NCBI GenBank assembly: GCA_964030475.1
Contig: CAXIPT010000001.1
Location: forward strand, 1,449,278 to 1,513,277
Source of the DNA: Tethya wilhelma
Lineage: Eukaryota > Porifera > Demospongiae > Tethyida > Tethyidae
Reading direction: 5' to 3'
DNA length: 64,000 nt
Shown one piece after another: positions 1 through 45,500 of this stretch (the first letter of the stretch is position 1; each line of letters opens with the position of its first letter). The notes beneath the pieces were generated by a model. It was not told the origin of the DNA. It searched no databases and saw only the letters and a program-made list of their open reading frames with translations. The translations under genes were made by a program, and so were the position numbers.

Positions 1-22072
<22,072 letters not shown>

Positions 22073-22345
22073 AATTTTCAGAAGACCCATCCCAAATGAG
22101 TGACTATTATGGTGACTATCTTAGTGAAGAAACTCATATGTAGCAGAAATAATTTATTTTTTGATGTGAAATTATTTATGGCATGCACGCAATTTTTGTA
22201 TAGTAAAACAATATTATTGTCTTTTTTGTTTGTAATGATGATCATGAAGCATGCAAAGCACTTAATTATTATGTTTTTGTGCAATTTTTTTTATCATAAG
22301 TCAATCAAGATTAAATTAATTAAGATAAATTTTGATCACCATTGG
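22073..22345. other. Convergent intergenic spacer
   Basis: AT-rich sequence between the RPTP stop (+) and the first paraoxonase-like gene's stop (-). It must hold both 3' UTR ends. I see no convincing canonical AATAAA signal and no coding potential. Confidence 0.6.
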
Positions 22346-24359
22346 CTAATATTTGAGATACTCTACATTACACATCATAATGTTCTTGTTGAGTGTGCCC
22401 AGTAGCAGTCTCTTCTCATGGTACAGCCCCACAGTCACTGGGCCTATACCATCTCTACCATCAGTGGAGAACACCTCTTCAATCTTACAATTGGTGAACG
22501 GCAGTTCAGCATTCTCATCTATGGCAATGTGGAGGATCCTCCCCGCTATGGGTGTGTCTTCGTCCGGGCTCAACTGGCTCTTCTGGATCTCCAGCACCTT
22601 GGCAATGATGGCCACCCAGAGGTGTCCATTCACAGGGCTCACCATGGTGTTGTCAAGGGCGATCTCAAGAGGGAGTGACTACATGCAAGGGGGAAAATTC
22701 ATGATAAGAGTCATGCGTAGCCTCATTCTCAGGCCTTCTCTCTCTTAGGCCATAACTCAAATAAAACTTTCCTTGTTTTTGTAGTGAGGGAGTTTGAAAT
22801 GAAATGGAAAGGTCTAGGCCTGGTTACGAGGCTATTAATCTCCTGAAATATCACAATAATACCTGTATTTGATTTAAGGTGTTGTCAGGGTTCCTAGTAT
22901 AGGCTACAATAGCAGGTTCAGCAAGATGATTGACATACACAAATCTGCGGCAATGAGAGAATGCAACACTTAGTAGACTAATTGCATATAAAATTTCTAG
23001 TACAACTTTAACAATACTGCAGGAGCTGTTATTTCTACAGTATATGTAATAAATATTATACCTTCCATTGTTGCTCTTGCCTATCCCATTTGGATGTCTG
23101 ATGTTATATGCTGCAAGTTTCACGGCGGTTTCTTCCGTTGAGCCGTCCACAAACCACACCGAACCAAATGGGAGTCGAAGCAGATTCTCAGGAATGTTCA
23201 AAATGAGTGACTCATAGTAGCGATCTCTGGTGACGTAAAACTTGTCAGTATCCACTACAAGTAGGTCATTTAAGTGAAAGAGTTCAGGATTCTTGAACGA
23301 TTTTCGGTACTTGAGCGATTTTGTTGCTGGGTTGTACTGAAAACTGTCCACAGTGTCTTCATCCTTGCGATGATTGATAACATAGAGTAGCATCGTACCA
23401 TCTTCAGTGACCCAGTGACTCATGCCGTGTGGACTGAAGTAGTGACCAACACTTTCCATGAAGTTGTCTTCAAACGTAAGATTCACGGGCGAAGGGTTCT
23501 CCAAGTTGAGGTCCATCATGAACACACCAGCATCAAGTTTGGGCCTCCCAACAAAATACAAACCCTGCAAAGCATGCAATGGAAAGAAAACTGATGCCAC
23601 TACGTATAGCTTGAAGTTTCCATATATTAAATAATGACAATGTGTGCTCAGAGGAGGTTCAACACGGTTGACTTTTGCTTGACCTTTTGTAATTAAAGTC
23701 CTCCATGCGCACGTATAATGTATTGAACACATGGAGGACGAGGAGGACTTTAATTGCGAAAGGTCAAGCAAAGGTCAACCGTGTCGAACCTCCTCTGATG
23801 TGTGCTATCACAATTGAAGTAAAGTTTACATTGTAGTCACATGACTGGAATGCTAATTTAAAAAAAACAGTGCCAAAATATCTTTATTCGCCAGTCCTCG
23901 AGATCTATAGTACTCTCACCAAATATAGCACAACTTACACTTGACATGAGGGCATGGTTGTTTGGCATGAGGACCATGTCCTCCGCTCCATTCACTACAG
24001 AGAGAGAGAGAAAGAAAGCAAGAGAGAGAAACACATACAGCCAGCAGATATGGGGCAGTGACTCACTCTACAGACCATACAGTAACTGATTCAGCATGGA
24101 GTAATGTGTAACTCAAGCACTTGTTAATCTATATAGGATGTGAGGACAAACTCACTTGGAAATATTTTACATTCTCCTGGAAAGTGGGTGTAGACATGAG
24201 AAAAGAAGCCACCTAGGATTCTATACAAAACGTGAAAGATTCATTACTGAACCAAGTCTTCATGCATTTTGAAACAGAAATATTCACTTACAGAACATGT
24301 ACAACGTATCCAATGAATGCAGAAAAGAGAGACAAACACAGATATCCCCTCGCACCCAT
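22346..24359 (-). CDS. Paraoxonase/arylesterase-like protein (first of two)
   Basis: Predicted calcium-dependent six-bladed beta-propeller hydrolase (lactonase/arylesterase class). Six exons in coding order: 24359-24292, 24220-24156, 23994-23939, 23564-23062, 22944-22863 and 22678-22346. Together they give 368 residues, close to the roughly 355 of vertebrate PONs, with consistent splice phases. The N-terminus (MGARGYLCLSLFSAF) is hydrophobic and resembles the retained signal anchor of PONs. Residues matching the PON calcium sites are visible: GAED, LNDL, HPNGI and LDNT. The PON active-site histidines have counterparts in SPHGM and INHRK. Its neighbour at 24531-26625 has identical exon structure, so they are tandem duplicates. 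The substrate cannot be told from the sequence. An SMP-30-type propeller is the alternative, but the motif order fits PON better. Confidence 0.88.
23641..23811. repeat. Imperfect hairpin (foldback) element in a paraoxonase intron
   Basis: Sequence around GAGGAGGTTCAACACGGTTG, followed by CTTGACC and TTAAAGTCCTCC, is followed about 60 bp later by its imperfect reverse complement. The arms are about 60-70 bp. It sits in the intron 23565-23938, just upstream of the large propeller exon. It is probably a MITE. Confidence 0.75.
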
Positions 24360-24530
24360 CTTAGCCACGCCTTCACATTGCGCATATACAGACGAATTTA
24401 TACGTTGCAGAATTATGGGTAATTGCAGCCATAAATTTGCATACTAGAACATATAATTATTCAACAAAAAACAAAACACCAACAAACAAAAAATCACTAT
24501 CTTATTGTTGATATATTTGCACTGATCACA

Positions 24531-26625
24531 TCAGTATTTGAGATACTCTACGTTACATATCATCATGTTTTTCTGAATAGTGCCCACTAGGAGTCTCTTC
24601 TCATGGTACAGCCCCACAGTCACTGGGCCTATACCGTCTCTACCATCAGTGGAGAACACCTCTTCAATCTTACAATCAGTGAACGGCAGTTCAGCATTCT
24701 CATCGATGGCAATGTGGAGGATCTTTCCAGCCACAGGGAACTCGTGGTTCGGGTCTAGTTCATTCTTCTCTACGTCCAGTGCCTTGGTGATAATGGTTAT
24801 CCAAAGGTGCCCATTTACGGGGCTCACAACAGTGTTGTCAATGGCAATCTCAAGAGGTAGTGTCTGCAATAACAAAGAACAAAAGAGTTGGGTTGTAGCT
24901 CGTGTGTCTGATGTCTTGGTGGCAATTAGCACAAACAATGGGTAGTTAATAAACATTGGAACAATGGTCCAAATAGTTCAGGGTACAATGTGATTAAATC
25001 ACCAAGCTGTTGATCCTTATATACATATATTAGAAGATCATTACCCATAACTTCAATTGGGATCTACACTCTGAGCATGCCAGGCAACAATCACATATAG
25101 ATACACACATGTAGACAAGATAATCTTTAGTAGTACCTGGACTTGTTTTAAGGTGTTGTCAGCATTCCTCGTGTAGGCTACAATTTCTGGTTCCATGAGG
25201 TGATTGACAAACACAAATCTGCAACAAACATGCACCACCCAAGAAATAATTACGCAAAATAATTTGGTATAATTGAAGCAATCATCCACTGTACCTGCCA
25301 TCATTACTCATGGCTATGCCATTTGGAAATCTGATGCTATCTGCTGCAAGTTTCACGGTGGTTTCTTCCGTTGAGCCGTCCACAAACCACACTGATCCAA
25401 AGGGAAGTCGAAGCAGATTCTCAGCAGTCTTTAAACTGTAAGACTTGTAGTAGCGATCTCGGGTCACGTAAAACTTGTCGGTGTCCACTAGTACCAAGTT
25501 ATTGAGATTATAGAGTTCAGGATTTTCAAATGATTTTCGGTACTTGAGCGATTTTGTTGCTGAGTTATACAGAAAGCTGTCCACGGTGTCTCTATCCTTG
25601 CGATGATTGATAACATAGAGTAGCATCGTACCATCTTCAGTGACCCAGTGTCCCATGCCGTGTGGACTGAAGTCTTGAGCAATACCTTCCATGAAGTTGT
25701 TCTCAAATGTAAGATTCACGGGTGAGGGGTTGTCCGAGTTGAGGTCTACCATGAACACTCCAGCATCAAGTCTTGGCATTCCAACTTGAGTTTCATGAAA
25801 ATACATCCCCTGCAAAGGAATACAGCCAACAGTTTAATTGCTATGTTTGATAGTTGTGTACATGCCTAGTAAGTGACACACCCACCCACTCTTGTTATAT
25901 GGTTCAATTATTGAGAGAAATTATTTGATGACTCTGAATTAATTATTATTATCAAGTAAAAATACCTTACATGCAGTATTGCCATGTTTTGTACTCACAC
26001 ATGCATACATAGATTGTTGATTGACTGATTATTTTGGTATGAGACTAACTGAGTCTGTGAAATATGATCCTGATGAAGGCCTGATTGCAACGTTCCAGCA
26101 CCATTGCTTACTAGTGTACATCATTCATAGGCCTACACTGTAAATTCTCAGTGCTAGTCAATCAATAACTTCTTAGAACCAAACTCTCTTTACTCACATA
26201 GATTGTTATCGTTTTGTACTTTCAAGCACTCAGGGACGTTCTCAGATCGGTCTGACATGAACTTACACTAGAAATGAGCACATGGTTGTTTGGCATGAGG
26301 ACCATATCTTCAGCTCCATTCACTACAGAAAAAAGAACAGTGAGGAATCTATGGACCATAGTGATTCCACTTTGTGGGCCTGGGGGAAACAATGGCTTAC
26401 TTTCAAATATTTTGCATTCTCCTGGAAAGTGAGTGTACACATGTGAAAAGTAACCAGCTATTATTCTGAAAATAAATTCAGCCACAAATTGTGAGGCATG
26501 CAGTCACGTATATAAATTGAATACACTTTGTATGCATTCTGACAAAACATTACTTACAAAGTGTGCACAACATATCCTACAAATGCCGAGAAGAGGGAGA
26601 AACACAGGTAGCCTTTGAGACCCAT
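24531..26625 (-). CDS. Paraoxonase/arylesterase-like protein (second of two)
   Basis: Tandem paralogue of the gene at 22346-24359, with the same six-exon organisation: 26625-26558, 26465-26401, 26322-26267, 25809-25295, 25218-25137 and 24863-24531. Five exons are equal in length to the paralogue's (68, 65, 56, 82 and 333 nt). The large exon is 12 nt longer, giving 372 residues. It has a hydrophobic N-terminal anchor MGLKGYLCFSLFSAFVGYVV. The calcium-site and active-site counterparts are kept: GAED, FPNGI, IDNT, SPHGM and INHRK. The LNDL motif of the first copy is LNNL here, so the PON Asn is kept but the next Asp is changed. The start codon is 78 bp from the divergent gene at 26704. Confidence 0.88.
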
Positions 26626-26703
26626 TTTGTTAATAAGCCACGCCTTTGTTACACCACTGGCCACACTGCGCATGCTCAGTGTCAAACATTACCACGTGGC
26701 ACA
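26626..26703. promoter_or_regulatory. Compact bidirectional promoter
   Basis: Only 78 bp separate the divergent start codons at 26625 (-) and 26704 (+). Within them lie TGCGCATGC (26667-26675), close to the NRF1 palindrome, and an E-box CACGTG (26693-26698). No TATA box is visible. NRF1-type sites are known to drive TATA-less housekeeping promoters in animals; activity here is inferred. Confidence 0.55.
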
Positions 26704-27009
26704 ATGGGGAAGCCAAAGAGGAAGACGAAAGTGAAGAGCTCAAAGTCGTCGTCGGTACCTAATCCTTTTGCTGTTAGAAAAGCTCCAGTAAAGAAGAGTA
26801 AAACTACAGAATATAAGAAGAAGCTCCGACAGTTCAAACTCGAGCAAGTTGACAAGGAGTTTTCTGAGATCAAGACAAGTGTTACTGTGAAAGAGGTGGA
26901 CAAAAAACCTCCACCAGAATCTCATAGAAGAGAAACAAAACGAGATACAAGCAATGTAAACACAAATTTAGACGAATTAGTGAAGCAAACTTCTAGAACG
27001 TTGTTGTAA
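26704..27009 (+). CDS. Small lysine-rich nuclear protein, RBIS-like (C8orf59-like) ribosome biogenesis factor
   Basis: Intronless ORF of 101 residues. It is very basic at the N-terminus (MGKPKRKTKVKSSKSS) and ends in a short acidic-amphipathic segment (VNTNLDELVKQTSRTLL). Human RBIS/C8orf59 is about 100 residues, begins with a basic K/R-rich stretch and ends in a similar VNVDEATRLMALL segment, with a central VNKAF-like helix matching VDKEFSEI here. The match is remembered and partial, so the assignment is tentative. Basic composition suggests a nucleolar location. The close divergent NRF1/E-box promoter fits a housekeeping role. Confidence 0.55.
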   Translation: MGKPKRKTKVKSSKSSSVPNPFAVRKAPVKKSKTTEYKKKLRQFKLEQVDKEFSEIKTSVTVKEVDKKPPPESHRRETKRDTSNVNTNLDELVKQTSRTLL

Positions 27010-27282
27010 GAAGTAAAATTTACGTGTTTTTTATTTTCTGGTTACGTGTGTTTGTTTATCATTACGTCATCTTACAGGAAATCGACGTCTAATCTGATCC
27101 GGTTGATCGGCTAATTAAACGGTGCCGTTTATGTCAATTTTAGATCAATGTTAATTAGCTAGGTGTAAGACTAGATATAAGTTGGATCAACAAGAGAATT
27201 GCGACGAGTGTGTACAGAGCGTGCTGCAACTGAATTTACTGCTACTCTCCTGTTAATATCGGACCATATTAAATAAATACGT
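27010..27282. promoter_or_regulatory. Intergenic region upstream of the PDE3-like gene
   Basis: 273 bp between the RBIS-like stop and the PDE3 start. It contains AATAAATAC just before the ATG and short AT-rich stretches. It should hold the 3' end of one gene and the promoter of the next. No specific element can be assigned with confidence. Confidence 0.4.
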
Positions 27283-37781
<10,499 letters not shown>

Positions 37782-38367
37782 GCCATACCACTCCACCCTT
37801 GCAGTAGAGTAATATTGTGCAACCATTACTATAACTTGACCATTATTTTTTTATGTACATGTGTGTTCCTTTGATTTGTGTCCATAGTTAATGTCCTGTA
37901 TTTACAAAACATCATTGTAATTATTATTTTTATAGTTTATCATGGTGACGATGTGATCTTGGCTGGGATCATGTGTGCTGATTTGTTCTAGCTGTTTCTC
38001 AGTAATATTGTGCATAATTGTTGATAAAACTACTGTTATTGTGGAAGACTTGTCACGTAGTAAAAAGACCCCCCCCCCGAACAAATAATGTACATATGGG
38101 TATGTACTCGATCACATTCCTTGCGACATATGCACTTTGACCTCCAGCTTCGTTGGGAGCACTTTATACTTTCCAAGAACAAACTGACTGCTACTGTGCT
38201 TCTAAATCAGGAAGAGTTTTGATCGTACAGTTCTGTTGCTAATTTTAGTAGATTTTTTGTGCTCATAAATTATTCATATCCATGATTTTGCACTTTGTAC
38301 CCCGTAACCTTAAACGGTTTCCATCGTAGTCAATGTTTACATGGTCTTCAATTGTCGTTTTTATAAT
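37782..38367. other. Intergenic region between PDE3-like and NLR genes
   Basis: 586 bp, AT-rich, with a C8 tract near 38070. It must contain the PDE3 3' UTR and the NLR promoter. I see no ORF and no clear TATA box. Confidence 0.5.
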
Positions 38368-39525
38368 ATGGCAGAATCTTCTACCAAAGGTACAACTAAG
38401 AGCCATGATGAGCTAGACAGTTTATCAAGTGGCAGTGAAGGCTATGAAACATCAGTAGAAGACGAATTTGTTCTAGGTAAATTGTAGCTAGAATTTGTTG
38501 ACCAATTTCTACACAGAAAAATTAAATTCTATTGTATTTTATGCCTTTTCTATTAAGCTAAAGCTGTTTCACTGTCCAAGAAAAAGCCTGCTTTCAGCCC
38601 AGACAGTGAAAGCTCAGACAACCCTGATGATTTGGGTATGGTAACACTCAGTTCTAAACCCTCCATTAGAGAGTTGAGACAGCTACCTGTTACCAAGTGG
38701 TACAACCTGGGCCTTCAACTTAAAGTGAGACAAGAAGAGTTGGAAAGAATCCAGTCAAGATATCCACGAGATGAGAAGTTGTGTAGAACCAAGATGCTTG
38801 GTGTGTGGAGAAGAGAAGATGACAGTCCATCGTATAAGAAGCTGTTACAAGCACTTGATGCCATTGGGAGAAGAGATATTGTGGAGACTATTTGTAAAGA
38901 GAAAGGTAATATAGTACTAATGATCATGTATCATATTTACCAGCCAAGTGCTGTTCTAAGCACGAGTCTCAGTGTTACAAGTTTGTCATTGTTCCTAGAC
39001 TCCTAGTTGAGAAAATAGACACAAAACCATTCATCATTGAAATCATGATCTAAGCTTACGTCCTAAAGCCTATATTTATTCTTGTTTTTATACCATCTTT
39101 TGACTCAGTCATGACTATAAAGTTCACTATAATAATAAATTACTTGAATGGTGAAATTGTCCTGCCGCTTAATGAAAATTAAATTAGTTTGTTAATTTAG
39201 AGCTTGAAACTTATGCTAGATTTGCTATTCACATAAGACTATATAAACAGATCTGTTCAATACAACTGGCGTACTGTGTCACAGTGATTGATTTTCATGG
39301 ATCTAAACTTGGTACTAGTATTGTGTTACTTGTGCAGAAGTCGAAATCCACACCCAGTGTATGAGCAGGAGTGCATAATGAGAAAAAGGGAGAAGGGGAG
39401 AGGCAGGAATCGCCCACGGATTTAATGAAAATCTCAGAATTTTCCCGTGGGAGTTGGGTTACTATTTAATATTACTAGTTAAGCCTTGGCATGTGAGTAT
39501 CACGTGCAGAGGATTACGGTAGTCG

Positions 39526-39575
<50 letters not shown>

Positions 39576-42500
39576 ATCTGTCTGTTACGGGATAATGTGA
39601 AGAATGGCCGCTCTATGGTTCAAACCGAAGGTATTTACGTTCATAAATCGAAATTATCTTGAAAATCGTTTTGTAGAATCTTGCAAGACACTGTAGTTTC
39701 TGAGATACGAGGCTTTTGTGCTTCTCTGAACGCTTACCTTCGAAGCTGCACCGATAAATCACGCCCCACATATAGTGTGCGTTATCTAGAAATACAGTTG
39801 GACTGGATGTGCTTCAGATGGATGACAGAGCTCTGGCTCTCAACCTCTGGATGTGACGTGCTTGGCTCAGGTGGCTTAGCTGCTTGCACAGGTAAGTAAC
39901 TCAATTGATTGCAAGCTAAAATTCTGAGCTTACAAGTTAGTTGTGTCAGTGTTTACCCGCAGTGAACTCAGTTCCACTTAGTGTCACATATGCTTCAGCT
40001 AAGCTGCATGATCACCAAGTAGTACTGTACTGATATTACATGATTCAGGTAGCCCATAGGTTTGCTCAATAGCATCTGACAACAGCTGATATAATCATAG
40101 CATTGCTCATCTCTGTCTGTGATTTATGCTGCCTCATCACAAGTTGCAAGTGACAGAGTGTGCCGCTGAGGCTTGTGCACCACCGGTGCCTTTATTAATT
40201 CTGAAATCAAGTGCCTTTAAAGGTGTCATTTAAAGCTTAAACATGTTTGGCTTAGATTGAAGCTTTAAACATGTTTGAAATTTCAGAAACTGTTAGGATC
40301 TTGTTAGAATGGCTCTATAATTAGGCACCCCTCCAAACAGTACGTATCAACTATAGCTGGCACCTCTGCATGGCCCGGACACATCAAACATGCTATATTA
40401 CCACCAAAGCACCGCCAGAAATGTTGACAGGGATTTTTAATTTGACGAGTCTAATCAAAGAGGCTAGCTAAAACTGTTTAAAACTTCAGAATCTGGAAAG
40501 AAAAAAAAATCCAGATCTTATTTGGATATTATTGCTTTACACTTTCCATACACCGCCAACCTATACAACCAAGTTAGCACTTATTACATAGCAAATTTCT
40601 AACTATAAACCAGACCTGTCCACTGTTTTACATGAAAAGGTAATGATTTTTCACATACATTGGTAATGATCATCAATTCTAGGAATTACCTCTAAGTAAT
40701 GTATGATCCTTTTCAGTCCTAGTCCATTATTGTTTTCTTCTGAAGTTTAATGATAAATGACTTGTAATTTTTTCCTATAGATTTTCGTACTGATTCACTC
40801 ACAAACTATCAGCTATCCTCTCCCACTGACCTCACTAGTGCTTCGACATGTCATGAAACAGCTCAGCCTACAGCTCAAGAATGTAATCCAAACCAGGTTG
40901 TAAGTGATAACAGATTACATGTGAATGATATACCTCAAATTTTGATGACACTTTGTAAGTATTCATATACAAATGGAATGAAATTGGTCTTGCCTTGGGC
41001 TTTACCACACCAGAATTAAATTGCATTAGAATTAAACAGTTACAACTTGGTAAAAATCCCCCAGTTAGCTTTCTTGAAGAGGTTCTGAACCAGTGGGCTG
41101 AATGGCCCAACGATGAACACGAAAATGAAATGCCCCCAACTTTTAAAGCTCTGGATGCTGCTTTGCAAAGTCCTCTTGTTGGACTAGAAACACTTTCAAA
41201 TCTAGAGACTAAGATACCATCATTATCTCAAAAACAAACTCCAGAGTGTTTGAAACAATACACCGACTTTCTAAGAAGTAAATATAGGACTTTACCTCTC
41301 AAGCCACCAGGTGAGTGGCCTCGAATTAGAGGTAGAGTGTATAGTGATCTTACTATAGTTGAAAAGGTAATAGATTTTTTACCTAATGAAGCAGGTGTGG
41401 AAGAAAAAATCAAAGCTTTGAGCCAAGGGCAAGTTAAAGTATCTGAAAAGGAAAAGATAATCAAATCTCTGGATGATGTTTTTGGTGAATCAGATGCTTC
41501 TGCTAAACCTCTTAAAGTTTTAATTGAAGGGATTCCGGGAGTCGGGAAATCAACTCTCGTTCGAAAGTCGTATAAAGATTGGATTGATGGTAAGTCACTC
41601 CAGCAGTTTCAGCTTGTGATTTTAGCTACATTGAGAAAACAAGAAATTAGGATGGCTAAATCTGTTGAGGATCTATTAGAAGCTGATGACCCTGATTTAA
41701 ACAACCAGCTAGCCAAATACCTTCAGAAAACATCTGGTGAGGGTGTTTTGTTTATCTTTGATGGTTATGATGAGCTTAATGAGGATGAGCAACAGTTCTT
41801 TCTCAAATTCATTCAAAAAGAAGAATTGCACAAGTGTTCAGTAGTTTTAACCTCCCGTTCTTATGCAGTAGAAGATCTGAAGTGTGAAGAATGGATTCAC
41901 CATTATGTAGAAATCTTGGGCTTCACAAAACTACAAATGGAGAACTATTTTCTTCAGAATAATGCAAACCTCCTTGTACAGTCTTTGAAAGAGGAAAGGT
42001 CTCTATCTTCCATCAGTTACACTCCTCTTAACTGCTCAATTTTGCTTTACATCTTCCAAGTAGAGAATCAAAAATTACCAACTACGTTGACAGAACTTTT
42101 TTCAGCTTTCATAGTTAGTTTGTTGAGATGTCATGCTGAAAAAACAAATGACAAAAAACTAGTAAAATGTATGAAAAATGTGCATCAAAAGCCTTGGATG
42201 CATTGTTTACCTCAGCCACAAATGCATCAATTTTCTACTCTATGCAAGCTTGCCTACCATGGTTTAATCAGAGGTAAGTTTATTTTTACAGCCAATGATA
42301 TTTTTGAAGACTTATACGAAGAAAGATTGGAAGTTAGTCTTCTAAGTCTAATGACTTCAACCACAAAATTCAGCAGGTATGGTGAAGAAACACATTACCA
42401 GTTTTTACATGCCACTATTCAAGAGTATCTTGCTGCTAACTGGGTCACTGACCAACCTTCTGGTCTACTAGAAGAATTCTTATCATATAAATCTGTCATG

Positions 42501-45500
42501 TCACTACGCATGAAGACTGTTTTGTGTTTTGTTGCGGGTATTTCTAGGCTCAAAAAGAATGAAGTAAACCTGAAGCGTTTCTTAAATAATGCTAATTTAG
42601 ATTTATTGTGGGGCGTTCCAATATATAAGTCTAATGATCTAGATACTGACATTGAAGCAGCTTTCACAGAACCTGCAATAATTATGTCCAGAGTAACTTA
42701 CATGCAAAGAGATTCCTGTGGTCGGAAAATATTAACGCATGTTGATGAACAACAAAAGAAACAGTTAGAGCAGAGAAATTCTACCTGGTTACAGGCATTT
42801 CGTGGTATCGTTAAAGATTCTCAGTTTCACAGAAAAGCTAAACACCATTTGGTAAATCCTACTCAAGTACCTATTGCTACACGAATTCTTATTAACATTT
42901 CATCAATGTTGTGTGAGGCCAAAAGTGCACCACTATATGAACTGATGCATGATATGGTGCCATTTCATTCTACTCGCCCTAGTACTAAGCTTAGCTTAGG
43001 ATACATTAAGCTATCAACAGCAGATAGTGTAGCATTGGCCAAGTTATTTTCTATTTGTCAACTTCCCTTCAATTCCCTCTGCTTTGATTTTTGCAAAGTT
43101 TCTCATGAATCACTGAAAATATTTTCTCAAAATTCTCAAGAAAGTTGTACATGGCATTATAATGAAGTGCAGTTGAATTTCTGTTCCCCCTGCTTTTCAT
43201 TGGGGTTATCACTCATACCCCAGATTCCTTGGCTCCAGCACACCAAAATTCTATGCCTTCATGGTCTCAAGTATCCCAGAAGTGGAGAATTGCAGCTTCA
43301 CACTCTTCTCCAGCTAAAGGAGTTAACTGATCTCACACTTACCATTGAAGGCATTCCTGAAGATTGTTTATCAAACTACATACAGTTGTTTTCAGAAACA
43401 TTAAAGAACAACACAACCCTCTGTAGCCTGACATACCATCAAACACCCCCTGCTCCGTGTACATCATTTGCTCACCTGATGAAAGCACTCTCCCACAACA
43501 CTAGAGTATCACTGACTCTTGGGTCTACTAAAGTCATCACAAAAGATTCAGTGACGATTCCAGATGATTTCTGCTTTAAGATATGCTGTTCTGGTTTAGC
43601 AAGTGTTATGCAGCTGATCAATGCACGAGGCAAAATTAAGCTACATACTGATAATTGTTCACATAATCTATTTTCACCTTGCTGTTGTCTTGAGAAAAAT
43701 CAAGCTGTCACATTATCTTCGTGTTCTGTTTATACTTCTGGTTATGAACACTTAGAAGTGTTTAAAGACACTTTTCAAGCATCAGCGAATGCTAAGGAGT
43801 TTCGCACAAAGTACTGTACCCCTGGTTTATCTTCCATGCTTTTTGTATTTCATCAAATTCCATGGTTCCACCACGTTAGAGTACTCTGCCTTCATGGCCT
43901 ACAATACCCAGATGACCTCATCGATCCTGAAGCATTTCAGCTCCATAGCCTTCTTAAACTGCAAATTCTAACTCATCTCACAGTTACTGTGGAGAATATT
44001 GACAAAAAAAATCTCTTAAACTTTGAAACCGTATTTGTCAAGTTTACTGACAACTTATGTCAAAACAACACTCTACAGAGTTTGACATATGATCAAAGCC
44101 CTTCAGCTGCTACTTGTAAGTCGTTTACCCAATTGATGTTAGCACTGACACATAACACTAGAGTATCATTGATGGTTGTGAGTGAAAGAAGTAACAAACC
44201 ATTGATCAATTCACAATATATGGTCAGCATTCTAAGAGACACGTGTTTTAAGATTTGTCACCAGGGAATGTTAGCTGCCATGAAACTAATTGAAGAAAGA
44301 GGAATAAAAAAGTTAAAGCTTGACAATTTGGATATCTTTTCCTACTGCAAAGCCTGCAATAATATTATGCCATTGGAGCCTGAAAGATCAATCTCCATAG
44401 CAATTGCTTCAAACAAAACTCTTCAGTTGTTAGATATCAGTGGATGGCAAGTGACTAATGAGATAGCACAATGTATTGCATCAGGATTGGCTAAGAATGA
44501 GACAATCAATCAGCTCTCAATAAATGTTCATAGTCTCCAAAGTCTCATAATATCACTGATTCAGAACAAAGCATCAAATTTAAAAAAAGTACATGTCATC
44601 AATACTAATGTTGACTTAAAACTATCGTATATTCCAATACTAACATGTTGTCTTGATAAGTCAGATAGCACAGATGAATCAAATTCAGTTGAACAAATAT
44701 TTGAGTCCTTGATTGATGTTCCAGGTGTGCAAAAACTGGTCATCAATGACACAAGTTTGGCTCAAAGTGGAATTGTAAAGAAAACTCTAGAAAAATTGTT
44801 GAAGTCAAACCACTGGCAGACTTTACAGAGTTTTCACTTTGGAAACAATGAAACATTGCTTGCGTCACCAAGGAAGGTCAACCGCAAGACTGCAGCAGTA
44901 CTCATTATTTTACCCAGTAGTGGAGATCAAATGTGTTATTACCACAGTGCTGTTGATGCTGTATACATTTTAGAATCATTCCAAACTAACTACTTAGAGG
45001 AATTTAATCTTACACTTCCTGATGATTTGTACGATGTACCACTGCAACAGGCATCTGGTGCTATTGAAGCATTATGCTCTACTATTAGTAATTTCCTATC
45101 CAAACAACGAAGACTAAAATCTCTACATCTGAGGTGGTGTAGACTTGAAGACATTCATGCTACTTGTATTAGTACTGAACTTTACAAGAATCTACCTTTG
45201 AAGAATCTTGATCTTAGCCACAATTACATAACAGCTTATGGAGCAAAAGAACTATTTCAATTGCTAATGCATAACAACACTACTTTAGAACACCTTGATT
45301 TATCTCACAACAGATTAATTCAACAGGTGACTGAACATAAAATGGATCTAGTTATGGGTCAAATGCTACAAGTCAACACAAGCCTGAGGAGTCTTTCGTT
45401 ATCTAGTTGTACTCTCGATGCACAAAGAGCAATATCCATAGCAACTGGTCTTGCCAAGAATCATTCACTGGAAATTCTCAATCTAGATGGTAATCACATT

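Noticed and set aside
23565..23771. Upstream extension of the paraoxonase ORF through the hairpin
   Set aside because: The hairpin element is in the intron, and the paralogue splices at the equivalent CAG before the GGTTTG/GGGATG start of the large exon.
38906..39006. Read-through of the DEATH-1 exon into the intron, ending at a stop near 39004
   Set aside because: The donor AAAG-GTAATA and phase-1 continuity with the exon at 40781 favour splicing. Intron retention cannot be excluded but is not needed.
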